From: Melioribacteraceae bacterium
Lineage (GTDB): Bacteria; Bacteroidota; Ignavibacteria; Ignavibacteriales; Melioribacteraceae
DNA: 64,000 bases
Assembly (NCBI GenBank): GCA_021647785.1
Contig: JAKIUC010000003.1
Location: 58,985 to 122,984, forward strand
Direction: 5' to 3'
Each line of letters starts with the position of its first letter. Within the stretch, counting starts at the first letter, position 1. Of this stretch, positions 53,872 through 62,340 are shown piece after piece. Position numbers and translations under genes: made by a program. The notes under the pieces were generated by a model. It did not search any database. It saw only the letters and a list, made by a program, of their open reading frames with translations, and had not been told where the DNA came from.

Positions 53872-53900
53872 AATGTACGAGTTTCAATCAGCTATGTCAA
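53872..53900 (-). promoter_or_regulatory. Sigma70-like promoter of lacI
   Basis: On the minus strand TTGACA (53900-53895) is followed after exactly 17 nt by TACATT (53877-53872), a 4/6 match to TATAAT. Initiation about 7 nt further would fall inside the LacI operator, consistent with steric autorepression. Confidence 0.6.
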
Positions 53901-54238
53901 GCATAATCGAATATTAACTAATTATTTTTCCTTATATTTACAATTTGTTACATTTTACTTACATTAAACCAACTGTATCTCTACTCTGTAAATTTTATTA
54001 ATGAAAAAGTAAACAAAGAATAGTATAGCCTTTTTAGAGTGAACTGATAAATTGAGAAGCAAATTATTATGGAGCAAAATTGGAAAAAGAAGTAGTAAGC
54101 AATAGTAAGCAATATAATAGATTAATAACAAAAGTATTTTAAGGGTCATACATAGCGCAACAAGTTGCAGAAATGAGATAATAGATTTGAGATATGAGAC
54201 AAAAACAAAGGAATAAAACCTTGTTGAAATTCTTTACA

Positions 54239-54282
54239 TAAAAAACACCTGTCCCGTGTTTTTTGCGGGAAGGATTTAGGTG
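54239..54282 (-). terminator. Rho-independent terminator after the S41 protease gene
   Basis: On the minus strand CACCT...TCCCG pairs with CGGGA-C-AGGTG (54282 to 54246), with the loop rich in A. A run of six Ts follows (54245-54240). It lies about 60 nt beyond the protease stop. The rest of the 501-nt gap 53840-54340 holds the lacI promoter/operator and AT-rich DNA with a short tandem AGTAAGCAAT pair near 54096; no gene is seen. Confidence 0.7.
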
Positions 54283-54340
54283 GTAATACTATAGATGGAA
54301 AGTTGTATAAAGAGTTATTGATAAATATATAAACTAAATA

Positions 54341-56005
54341 TCAATTTAAAGCCCCAATTAAATTACTATAAATTGTATCATTTTTTAGAACATATAATGC
54401 AACATCAAATTGTTTATCGTGTTTTAGCGATTGTAAAATTCTACCCTCTCTACCATCAATTCGTGCTGCTAATTCTTGTTTTATTTCACAAATTATTTCA
54501 TGTTTATATTTTTCCAATTCCGCTCTTTCTTCCGATTCATATTCACCATCCAATTGTGAAATTAGATTTATAATTTCTTCATTCATCTCTTCATCTTTTG
54601 CAATTTCCTGTAAATCTTTCAATAATTTTTCAGATTTGGAAGTATAATCAAATTTATGCTCATTAAGATAGACTATGAAGCTATCGAAAAGTTCGCTTGC
54701 ATTAACACTATCAATTGTAGAGATACTTTTGGTATTAAAAAAATTTGTTGCAAACCTAAAGAACATTCCACGTGCCATAAGAGCTTGAACTTGTTTTGAT
54801 TGAGATATGTTTGATACAAGAGTATCAGGTTTAATTCCGCCATGGGCAAAAACCTCGCGACCATTTGCGGTAAAAAACTTATCTTCTTCAATAAATTTCG
54901 ATTCGCCAAAAATATCTTCATTATTAGAATAATCTATCTCCTGAATAGACCTTCCACTTGGCGTATAATATTTTGCAGTTGTAATTTTAAGAGAAGTATT
55001 AAATGAAAGTGGAAGAACAGTTTGCACCAATCCTTTTCCGAACGATTGGTCTCCAACAATTACTCCCCTATCGTGGTCTTTAATAGCACCAGCAACAATT
55101 TCGGAAGCCGAAGCCGAACCTTTATCAACAAGAACTATTAACTTATTATTTGATGCCAAAGGCTCTTCTTTAGAGAAGTATTTTACAATCTTTGTAGTAT
55201 CCCTTCCAATTACAGAAACAATTAAATCATTTCTGTTCAAAAACTTTTCTGAAATATCAATAGCTTGGTCAAGTAATCCGCCAGGGTTTCCGCGTAAATC
55301 AAAAATAATTGATTCTACTTCTCGCTTCGACTTTAATTCCAACAAAGCATTTTTAACTTCACTACCGGCAGACCGCGAAAAACCACTAAGTTTTATATAT
55401 GCAGTATTACTATCACTCTCTATAAATCCATAGTAGGTAACATTTTTAATTACAATCTCTTCGAGAACTAACCTAAAAATCAGCTCATCTTCAATACCAT
55501 CTCTTTCAATTGTTAGCTCAACAGTTTTACCAGGTTCACCTTTTAAGTACGAACTGAGTTTACTGTAATTCTTTTTATTGATTAGAGTTGTGTCAACTTT
55601 TTTAATAATATCGCCAACTCGCAAACCCTGACGCTGTGCAGGGTATCCTTCCATCAAATCGAGAATTGTAACTTTGTTTCTTCTTAACCCAACACTAGTG
55701 CCAATTCCGCCATACTTTCCACGAGTAAGAACATCTAAATCCTTTTTCATTGTTTCATCAATATAGATTGTGTATGGGTCTAACGAAGTGAGCATCCCCT
55801 TTATACCGGCAAGCATAAAGTTTTCCGGACTAATTTTATCAACATAATTTATACTTACTTCTCTATATACTTTTCCAAAAATATCAATGCTTTTGGAGAT
55901 TTCAAAATAGATATCTGAATTTATTTTTATGAAACCAGTTACAACAATTGAAACTGATATTAACAGCAGTAGAATTCTTTTTTTATTTAATATTTTCTTT
56001 TTCAA
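54341..56005 (-). CDS. ctpA: S41 carboxy-terminal processing peptidase (CtpA/Prc-like)
   Basis: The 554-aa protein has an N-terminal signal anchor (ILLLLISVSIVVTGFIKI), a PDZ domain (about 85-170, YGGIGTSVGLRRNK, GYPAQRQGLRVGDIIKKVDT) and the S41 protease domain. The catalytic Ser lies in DKGSASASEIVAGAIKDHDR and the Lys in QSFGKGLVQTVLPL, 25 residues later. The C-terminal 170 residues are a helical extension. These periplasmic enzymes trim C-termini of exported proteins. Its start overlaps the tmk gene by 23 nt, and a rho-independent terminator closes the unit at about 54240-54282. Confidence 0.92.
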   Translation of the reverse strand: MKKKILNKKRILLLLISVSIVVTGFIKINSDIYFEISKSIDIFGKVYREVSINYVDKISPENFMLAGIKGMLTSLDPYTIYIDETMKKDLDVLTRGKYGGIGTSVGLRRNKVTILDLMEGYPAQRQGLRVGDIIKKVDTTLINKKNYSKLSSYLKGEPGKTVELTIERDGIEDELIFRLVLEEIVIKNVTYYGFIESDSNTAYIKLSGFSRSAGSEVKNALLELKSKREVESIIFDLRGNPGGLLDQAIDISEKFLNRNDLIVSVIGRDTTKIVKYFSKEEPLASNNKLIVLVDKGSASASEIVAGAIKDHDRGVIVGDQSFGKGLVQTVLPLSFNTSLKITTAKYYTPSGRSIQEIDYSNNEDIFGESKFIEEDKFFTANGREVFAHGGIKPDTLVSNISQSKQVQALMARGMFFRFATNFFNTKSISTIDSVNASELFDSFIVYLNEHKFDYTSKSEKLLKDLQEIAKDEEMNEEIINLISQLDGEYESEERAELEKYKHEIICEIKQELAARIDGREGRILQSLKHDKQFDVALYVLKNDTIYSNLIGALN

Positions 56006-56618
56006 AATTTATCAACTCATTTAATTTATTAATTATTTTCTTATGTGTTTCGTCAATGCTTTCACTTCCATCAATTACTTTAAACCTTTCTTCCATTTTA
56101 CTCATTTCTATATAGCCATTTCTTACATTATTATAGAAGTTATTCTCAGAAAGTTCAATTCTATCTAAGTTAACAACTCCAAACTTCTCTCTTCTTTTTT
56201 GAATTTCATCTAATGGTAAATCGATAAAAAAAGTAATGTCTGGAACAGCTTCACCAATTGCAAAACTTTGGATAGCTTTTACAGAATCTAAGTTAATTCC
56301 CCTTCCGTAGCCTTGATAAGCAATAGAAGAATCGTGAAATCTATCTGAAATAACGAAGTAACCCTTTTTCAATAATGGAATTATTTTTTCGCGAACTAAT
56401 TGTGCACGACTTGCCGAAAATAATAACAGCTCTGCTTCAATGTGCATCTCAGAATTTTTTTTATCTAAAAGAATCTCTCTAACTTTTTCCGAAATTTGAG
56501 TCCCGCCCGGTTCACGAATTAAGATAACTCTTTTTCCGTACGATTCTAATTTCTCTTTTATTTTTTCAACTTGGGTCGATTTACCGCAGAAATCTAACCC
56601 TTCAAAAGTAATGAACAT
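55983..56618 (-). CDS. tmk: Thymidylate kinase
   Basis: The 211-aa enzyme phosphorylates dTMP to dTDP. It has the P-loop FEGLDFCGKSTQVEK (residues 4-18), the substrate-binding REPGGTQISEKVRE, the lid-region SDRFHDSSIAYQGYGRGI and PDITFFIDLPLDE. All are canonical except the Phe-Cys inside the P-loop (usual Gly-Ala/Ser). It is encoded 2 nt after the YbbR gene and overlaps the protease gene by 23 nt. Confidence 0.96.
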   Translation of the reverse strand: MFITFEGLDFCGKSTQVEKIKEKLESYGKRVILIREPGGTQISEKVREILLDKKNSEMHIEAELLLFSASRAQLVREKIIPLLKKGYFVISDRFHDSSIAYQGYGRGINLDSVKAIQSFAIGEAVPDITFFIDLPLDEIQKRREKFGVVNLDRIELSENNFYNNVRNGYIEMSKMEERFKVIDGSESIDETHKKIINKLNELINFEKENIK

Positions 56619-56620
56619 AA

Positions 56621-57532
56621 TCAGTATTGTTTAATTATATATTTAAGTTTATTTGGTTTTACATTTATTAATGTAGTGAATTCGGGAATTGTAATTTGAG
56701 GTTTAACAAAGCCTAAAGTATCTCTAAATGCATCATTAAAATCGACAACTGCCGAAATACTTTCTACATCTTGAATTCCTAGATCCTCTAATCCGCCTCT
56801 TAATGTTACATCAATATTTGCCGGAAATAGATTAAGCTCTCGTAAATTAGGAACATTAACAATCTTAATTGGAATATTATTAAAAGTTTTATCTACAATT
56901 TTCTGCACTACAAACTCAATATTAGTTATATCATTTTCAAAATTAATATGTTTTATCTCTTTCAGTTTCAATTGTGTAGAGATACTCTCATCATTATTAT
57001 CAAATTCATATTTTTCTGTAACAACTGATTTTATGTTATCAATTAGAGATTTTGGACCAGATATTTTTACTGAATCGGGTGTTAATTCAACTTTGGAAAC
57101 CAAACCAAAACCTTCATCAATTCCAATTGAAATATCAGCCACTATTGGAATAGTTTTATAGTTTAACCTCTCAACTGAATAACCAATTTCTAATGGTGAA
57201 ATTGATACAACTTCAATAGAGGAACTTAGCCATCTATTTTCACCAATAGCATCACTCACATTATAATTTTGGATTCCTATATTTTCGTTGGTTGAAATTT
57301 TAAATGTAGTTTCTGGTCCGAATGTGATTTGTGCAAGAGACCAACCCTCCCCTTTTATTGTAAGTCCAATCTCAGAACTTGTTTGCGAAAGTAAAGCGTA
57401 ACCTTCTTTAATATTTGTAAACTCAACAGGAACTCTAAATGTTGTTGTATAACTATTAGAAAAAGAGACAAAAACCCAAAGAATGACAGAAAAAATCAGA
57501 GCAAGTAATATTTTCAAAAGTTTTGGTGTCAT
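56621..57532 (-). CDS. YbbR-like domain protein (CdaR-like)
   Basis: The 303-aa protein has one N-terminal membrane anchor (LKILLALIFSVILWVFVSFS) and then three YbbR-type beta domains facing the periplasm, recognisable by FRVPVEFTNIKEGYALLS, the repeated 'SGpkslIdnIksV' phrase (VKISGPKSLIDNIKSVVTEK) and 'ti.V.....d..f' strands. In Firmicutes CdaR regulates the diadenylate cyclase CdaA, but no cdaA is next to this gene in the window. It is followed 2 nt later by tmk, and a 375-nt repeat-bearing gap separates it from the BMC gene. Confidence 0.82.
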   Translation of the reverse strand: MTPKLLKILLALIFSVILWVFVSFSNSYTTTFRVPVEFTNIKEGYALLSQTSSEIGLTIKGEGWSLAQITFGPETTFKISTNENIGIQNYNVSDAIGENRWLSSSIEVVSISPLEIGYSVERLNYKTIPIVADISIGIDEGFGLVSKVELTPDSVKISGPKSLIDNIKSVVTEKYEFDNNDESISTQLKLKEIKHINFENDITNIEFVVQKIVDKTFNNIPIKIVNVPNLRELNLFPANIDVTLRGGLEDLGIQDVESISAVVDFNDAFRDTLGFVKPQITIPEFTTLINVKPNKLKYIIKQY

Positions 57533-57628
57533 AAATTCTTAAAAGTATAATATATTTTTGATGAATAGAATATCAAATATAAATAAACTAAATACAAAGT
57601 GTTTAGAACTCTTGCAGAGGAGTTCAAT

Positions 57629-57902
57629 TTAGTATCTTATCAGTAATATCCGTGTTATTTTTGGCAGAAAATTACAAATGACAACATTCTCACAGAGTCC
57701 CACGGACAAATAACAAATAAATCCCAAATCTCAATGTCAAAATTCCAAAAAACGAGACACCTTAACACAAATTTCTTGTTTGGAATTTGTCCGTGGGACT
57801 CTGTGAGAATTTTATAAATTGTCCCGCAGGGATCCTTATAGGGAAATTTATTTGTAATTTATCTTTTTGAGATTTGTCTTTTCCAGTTCATCTGGGTTAG
57901 GT
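57629..57902. repeat. Dispersed intergenic repeat, copy 2, with a perfect 26-bp inverted repeat
   Basis: The element aligns in inverse orientation with 18343-18562 at both ends and in the middle. Here the arms 57686-57711 and 57785-57810 (containing CACAGAGTCCCACGGAC and its complement) are a perfect 26-bp inverted repeat around a 73-nt spacer. It fills most of the 375-nt gap 57533-57907. No open frame is credible. Confidence 0.65.
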
Positions 57903-57907
57903 TTTAG

Positions 57908-58810
57908 TTAAAGTTTAGCAAAATATTCTAAGAGTACTTGTCTATTTGCTTTCGAAATTTCTCTTCCCTTAATTGGAAAATCCTTATTGCTTCGGGCTAA
58001 TTTCCTTAATTCAGGAACATTCATTTTATATAAATCGTTCTCCAAATTTTCTTCATCATTCCCATTTACTTCACTAACTTCATTTGTAGTTAGAGTTTCA
58101 TCAGTTAGAGGCTTAAATTTAGTGATACTCTTTTCATCTTCCATTTTACTTTCTATCTCAGATTTTGCTTCTGCCCTTAATCTCTCTATATGGCTCCACC
58201 CTTCAAAATCCGTTTTCTCATCACTAATTTCCTCAACATCTTCTTCAGATATTTTTTCTGATGCACCACTATCTTCTAAGTTTTCAAGTTTAATTTCAAC
58301 AATCTCATCAACATCATCCTCTATATCAGAAGTTTCAACTTCCAAAATATTTTCGTTTTGTTTATGATGTTTTATTAATAGATCTTCGCCTGCTACATCC
58401 GGATTATTACCACCCACTTCTGCCATAAAATTATTAAGCGAGGTTTCTTCATCGAGCAAATCAAATAGTGTATCTATTTTTTCTTCAACTTTTTTAATAT
58501 TCTTTTTTACTTTTTTCGATTTGCTTTCAGTGGTTGTAGATTCAAAAATTATTTTTTCAATTTTACTATTTGGATATGGAATTATTCCTGAAGCGATAAC
58601 AATACCAATATTTTGTGCGGCAATTATTCCTGCATCTAAAATTTCATTTATCTCAGGTAAATTTCCTTTAATGAATAGTGTAACTTGTCCATTTGAAGTA
58701 ACTTCTTTTTTAAAATATTCTACATTTTTAAAACTTAGCATTTTATCGGCTGCAACTAATGCAGAAACAAAACCGCTTGTCTCAATCATTGCTAAAGAAT
58801 CAAATTTCAT
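57908..58810 (-). CDS. Orphan BMC shell-domain protein with acidic linker and Rho_N/SAP-like C-terminus
   Basis: Residues 4-88 match a single bacterial-microcompartment domain of the PduA/EutM type: SLAMIETSGFVSALVAADKM, the pore-side VTSNGQVTLFIKGN, EILDAGIIAAQNIG and VIASGIIPYPN. A Lys-rich stretch (93-110) and about 145 residues of acidic, probably disordered linker follow. The last 45 residues, starting NDLYKMNVPELRKLARSN, resemble the Rho N-terminal or SAP helical domain, often nucleic-acid-binding. A typical shell protein is about 90-100 aa, so this 300-aa form is unusual. GGGAG lies 9 nt before the ATG. Neighbours are YbbR/tmk and ruvX/rel, and no other compartment gene is in the window. 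It might form hexamers or layers not tied to a metabolosome. The BMC call is firm; the C-terminal call is tentative. Confidence 0.75.
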   Translation of the reverse strand: MKFDSLAMIETSGFVSALVAADKMLSFKNVEYFKKEVTSNGQVTLFIKGNLPEINEILDAGIIAAQNIGIVIASGIIPYPNSKIEKIIFESTTTESKSKKVKKNIKKVEEKIDTLFDLLDEETSLNNFMAEVGGNNPDVAGEDLLIKHHKQNENILEVETSDIEDDVDEIVEIKLENLEDSGASEKISEEDVEEISDEKTDFEGWSHIERLRAEAKSEIESKMEDEKSITKFKPLTDETLTTNEVSEVNGNDEENLENDLYKMNVPELRKLARSNKDFPIKGREISKANRQVLLEYFAKL

Positions 58811-58893
58811 CTATGCTCCCAATAATAATTATTGAATAAAAAATAAAATAAATGTAGAGCAAAGTCAAACAAAATATGCTCCCAGAATAAAAA

Positions 58894-58990
58894 ATAGCAC
58901 GCAGATTAAACAGATTTAACAAAATAGAACGGATAAAAATAATTTTTGAATTAGTTCTTATCCGTATAATCCGTTCAATCTGCGTGCTAT
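58894..58990. repeat. Long imperfect inverted repeat with GCACGCAGATT arms
   Basis: The outer arms ATAGCACGCAGATTAAACAG... (58894-58917) and ...CAATCTGCGTGCTAT (58967-58990) pair over about 24 bp with two mismatches; inner GGATAA/TTATCC can also pair. It begins 3 nt after the ruvX stop on the minus strand, so it may end that transcript, and it lies in the leader region of the BMC gene. It occupies most of the 183-nt gap. Confidence 0.6.
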
Positions 58991-58993
58991 TCC

Positions 58994-59416
58994 TTACTGA
59001 TTCATTTCTAAATAATCTTGTAAAATTATTGCAGCAGCATTTTTATCTATTAAACCTTTATTCCTTCGCTTCTTTTTGGAAGTTACACTCTCTAAAACTT
59101 GCTGCTTTGCAATTGATGATGAATATCTTTCATCAACTAATTCAATCGGAATTTTCATCTCTTTCTCTAATTCAGTCTTAAATTTCTCAATAAGTTCTGT
59201 GCTTGATGAACGTGCGCCACTCTCTTTTAAAGGATAACCTAAAACAATTAACTCAACCTCAAATTCTGTGAATATTTTTTTAAGATTATCCCAAAATTTT
59301 AAATCATTTGCAATTGTTGTTAATCCATAAGCAAATATTCGCAAAGGGTCGGTAATTGCAATTCCCACACGCTTTGCTCCGTAATCAATTCCAAGTATTC
59401 TTTTTTGTTCTATCAT
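58994..59416 (-). CDS. ruvX: Putative pre-16S rRNA nuclease / Holliday junction resolvase YqgF
   Basis: The 140-aa protein has the RNase H-like fold of the YqgF family: GIDYGAKRVGIAITDPLRI with the first acidic residue, VELIVLGYPLKESGARSSS, VDERYSSSIAKQQVL with the middle acidic residue and KGLIDKNAAAIILQDYL with the last Asp. The family processes the 5' end of 16S rRNA and has been linked to recombination. It lies 55 nt after the rel gene. Confidence 0.93.
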   Translation of the reverse strand: MIEQKRILGIDYGAKRVGIAITDPLRIFAYGLTTIANDLKFWDNLKKIFTEFEVELIVLGYPLKESGARSSSTELIEKFKTELEKEMKIPIELVDERYSSSIAKQQVLESVTSKKKRRNKGLIDKNAAAIILQDYLEMNQ

Positions 59417-59471
59417 ATTTGTAATCTACTTAGCACACCAACCTTTTACTTTAAATAAGTTTACTAAAATT

Positions 59472-61646
59472 TTACGATGTAGCATCAAAGCGTTCAACAG
59501 AGAAAATATCTTTATTCTTCTTTAATCGTTCAATCAATCTATTTAGATGTTCCAAATCGTTAACATAAACTGCAACCGTTCCGGTAAATAGTGAATCTTT
59601 TGAGGAGATATTTATTGCTTTAATATTAGTATTGTTAAAAGTTGTTATAGAGTTTGAAATATATGTTAATAATCCTGGCTTATCTTCACCTCTAATATTA
59701 ATTCCTGCAACAAAGGATGCTCCCTTATCTTTAGACCAACTAACAGGTACTAATTTATGCTCGCCTGTTTTCACCATATGAATCAAGTTATTGCAATCAC
59801 GTCTATGAATTTTTATTCCTTCTCCAATTGTGATAAATCCAACTATTGGATCACCAGGAATTGGGCTACAGCATCTTGCAAAATTATGCTCAATTCCACG
59901 ATATTCATTATCAACTAAAATTCCTTTACTGGAACTTCGAGCAATTTTTGCAAACTCATCAAATTCTAATTCATTAGGGAGTTTATCTTCCACTTTTTCG
60001 ATAGTAGGAGAAATAATTTCATCTATATCTAATTGATTGTTTGCAATTGCAGCATAAAATTGATTATGATTATCGAACTTCTGCTTTCTCACCATTTTTT
60101 CAAATTCATCTTGATGAAAAGTCTTTTTCATTTTTTTTAACTTCTTATCCCAAATGTCTTTTCCGGAGAGTATTATTTTCTCCTCTTCCTGATTTAAAAA
60201 CTTTCTGATATTTGTTCTTGCTTTATGTGTTTTAACAAATTGTAACCAGTTTCTATTTGGCTTTTGGTTCTTTGAAGTGATTATATCTACTTGATCGCCA
60301 CTATTCAGTTTGGTATTAAGTGGTACTATTTTTCCATTTACTTTTGCTCCAATACAGTTAAAACCAACTTTACTATGAATTTCAAATGCAAAATCTACCG
60401 GAGTAGAGTTTGTAGGTAATCTTTTCAAATCGCCTTTAGGTGTAAAGGCATAAAGCTCGTCCTGATAAAGGTTTAGCTTAAAGCTAGAAAGAACTTCATT
60501 CGAAGCATCATTCTTTTCTACTGTTGTAAATATATCTCTTACCCAATTAACCCATTCCTCCATTTCAGCATCGGTTTGGTTAAAACTCTCTTTATATTTC
60601 CAATGTGCAGCAACTCCTTTTTCAGAAATTTCATGCATTTTTCTAGTTCTAATCTGAATTTCTACATGCTTTCCGTCAGGACCAATTACAGTATTATGAA
60701 TTGATTGATAATTATTCTTTTTCGGAATAGAGATATAATCTTTAAACCTATTAATTGGATTATAAAGTTGATTAACAACACCGAGAACATAGTAACATTC
60801 ATTCGGGTCATTGCTTTCAAGAATTATTCTTATAGCAAATAAATCGTAAATGTTATCAATTGTTGTATTAAGCTTAGTTATTTTTTTGAATATTGAAAAT
60901 ATATGCTTTGCCCTACCACTTATTTCAAACTTGAGACCATGCTCCCTTAACTTGCTTTCAAGCGGAGCAGAAAATTTCTTTATATATATTTCTCTCTCTT
61001 TACGTTTGCTTTTAATTTGTTTTGCTATTTGCTCATATTCTTTTTGATTTAAATATTTGAACGATAAATCTTCTAACTCCCATTTTATTTCACCAAGACC
61101 AAATCTGTTGGCAAAGGGAGCATAAATATCTAATGTTTCTTTAGAAATTCTTCTCTGTTTTTGCTGAGATACAAATTCCAATGTTCTCATGTTATGTAAT
61201 CTATCAGCAAATTTTACTAAAATTACCCTAATATCTTTAATCATTGAGAGGAGTAGTTTTCTATAATTTTCTGCTTGTGTTAAATTATGCCCAGTGAAAA
61301 CTCCACTAATTTTAGTTACTCCGTTAACAATATCAGCAACTTCCTGAGAGAATTCATTAGCAACAAAACCTAAGCTAAAACCAGTATCTTCTACCACATC
61401 ATGGAGCAAAGCAGCCACAACAGATATATCATCTAATGGCATTTCACTTGCCACAATTATTGCTACTTGATATGGATGTAGAAAATAGGGTTCACCAGAT
61501 GCTCTAAAGTCATTCTTGTGAGCCTCGTAGCTTAACAAAAACGCACGCGAAATCATATCTTCATCAACTTTACTAAGATTAGATTTACAAATCTCTATGA
61601 GCTTGTTTAATAATTCTTTACGTTTATTTTCTGTTAATTCATTCAT
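59472..61646 (-). CDS. rel: Bifunctional (p)ppGpp synthetase/hydrolase (Rel/SpoT)
   Basis: The 724-aa protein has the long RSH layout. The HD hydrolase is intact (HDFRASGEPYFLHPYQVA, ALLHDVVEDTG, FADRLHNMRTL). The synthetase has YDLFAIRIIL and NRFKDYISIPKKNNYQSIHN, whose RFKD motif (RxKD rather than ExDD) marks bifunctional enzymes. TGS (ELYAFTPKGDLKRLPTNSTP), a zinc-finger/helical part (RCCSPIPGDPIVGF) and a C-terminal ACT domain follow. It is the stringent-response enzyme and the only RSH gene in the window. It lies between upp and ruvX on the same strand. Confidence 0.95.
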   Translation of the reverse strand: MNELTENKRKELLNKLIEICKSNLSKVDEDMISRAFLLSYEAHKNDFRASGEPYFLHPYQVAIIVASEMPLDDISVVAALLHDVVEDTGFSLGFVANEFSQEVADIVNGVTKISGVFTGHNLTQAENYRKLLLSMIKDIRVILVKFADRLHNMRTLEFVSQQKQRRISKETLDIYAPFANRFGLGEIKWELEDLSFKYLNQKEYEQIAKQIKSKRKEREIYIKKFSAPLESKLREHGLKFEISGRAKHIFSIFKKITKLNTTIDNIYDLFAIRIILESNDPNECYYVLGVVNQLYNPINRFKDYISIPKKNNYQSIHNTVIGPDGKHVEIQIRTRKMHEISEKGVAAHWKYKESFNQTDAEMEEWVNWVRDIFTTVEKNDASNEVLSSFKLNLYQDELYAFTPKGDLKRLPTNSTPVDFAFEIHSKVGFNCIGAKVNGKIVPLNTKLNSGDQVDIITSKNQKPNRNWLQFVKTHKARTNIRKFLNQEEEKIILSGKDIWDKKLKKMKKTFHQDEFEKMVRKQKFDNHNQFYAAIANNQLDIDEIISPTIEKVEDKLPNELEFDEFAKIARSSSKGILVDNEYRGIEHNFARCCSPIPGDPIVGFITIGEGIKIHRRDCNNLIHMVKTGEHKLVPVSWSKDKGASFVAGINIRGEDKPGLLTYISNSITTFNNTNIKAINISSKDSLFTGTVAVYVNDLEHLNRLIERLKKNKDIFSVERFDATS

Positions 61647-61713
61647 TTATATTAACTGTGCTAACTTATTTGTTTTCAATACTTTAATATGTTTTATATA
61701 ATCATGTTTCCAA

Positions 61714-62340
61714 CTATAATGTACCAAATGTTCTATCTCCGGCATCACCTAAGCCTGGTACAATATAAGCATTTTCATTTAATGCCCTATCAAGTTGGGC
61801 AGTATAAATTTTTACATCTGGGTGATCTTGCTCCATCCGTGAAACACCTTCGGGAGCAGCAATTAAATTTGCCATAATTATCTCACGTGCTCCTCTTCCT
61901 TTCAAGAATTCTGCAGCTACAGATGCACTACCTCCAGTGGCAAGCATTGGATCGAGAATAATAACTGTTGACTCTCCCAAATTTTTTGGAGCTTTGTAGT
62001 AATACTCAACTGGTTGAAATGTTTTTTCATCTCTCTGCAATCCAATATGCCCAACTTTTGCATAGGGTATCATTTCAATAAAAGCTTCAACCAAACTTAA
62101 GCCAGCACGTAAAATTGGAACTAAAATAATATCTTTTGTTATTTTATGCCCCACCGTAATTTCAAGCGGAGTTTTTACCTCTACCTCTGTTACATTAAAA
62201 TTTTTACTTACTTCGGAAGCAAGAATGTAAGCAATTCGTTTTAATGCTAATCTAAACTGATATTCTTTTGTCTCCTCATCTCGCAAATAAGTTATATCTC
62301 TTTTAATAAGGGGATTATCAATTACTGTTAAGTTTTTCAT
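61714..62340 (-). CDS. upp: Uracil phosphoribosyltransferase
   Basis: The 208-aa enzyme makes UMP from uracil and PRPP. It has the substrate region ILVPILRAGLSLVEAFIEMI, the PRPP-binding IILDPMLATGGSASVAAEFL, and the C-terminal uracil site YIVPGLGDAGDRTFGT. Length and motifs are typical of the family. Its start overlaps the der stop by 4 nt (ATGA), implying co-translation with der. Confidence 0.96.
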   Translation of the reverse strand: MKNLTVIDNPLIKRDITYLRDEETKEYQFRLALKRIAYILASEVSKNFNVTEVEVKTPLEITVGHKITKDIILVPILRAGLSLVEAFIEMIPYAKVGHIGLQRDEKTFQPVEYYYKAPKNLGESTVIILDPMLATGGSASVAAEFLKGRGAREIIMANLIAAPEGVSRMEQDHPDVKIYTAQLDRALNENAYIVPGLGDAGDRTFGTL

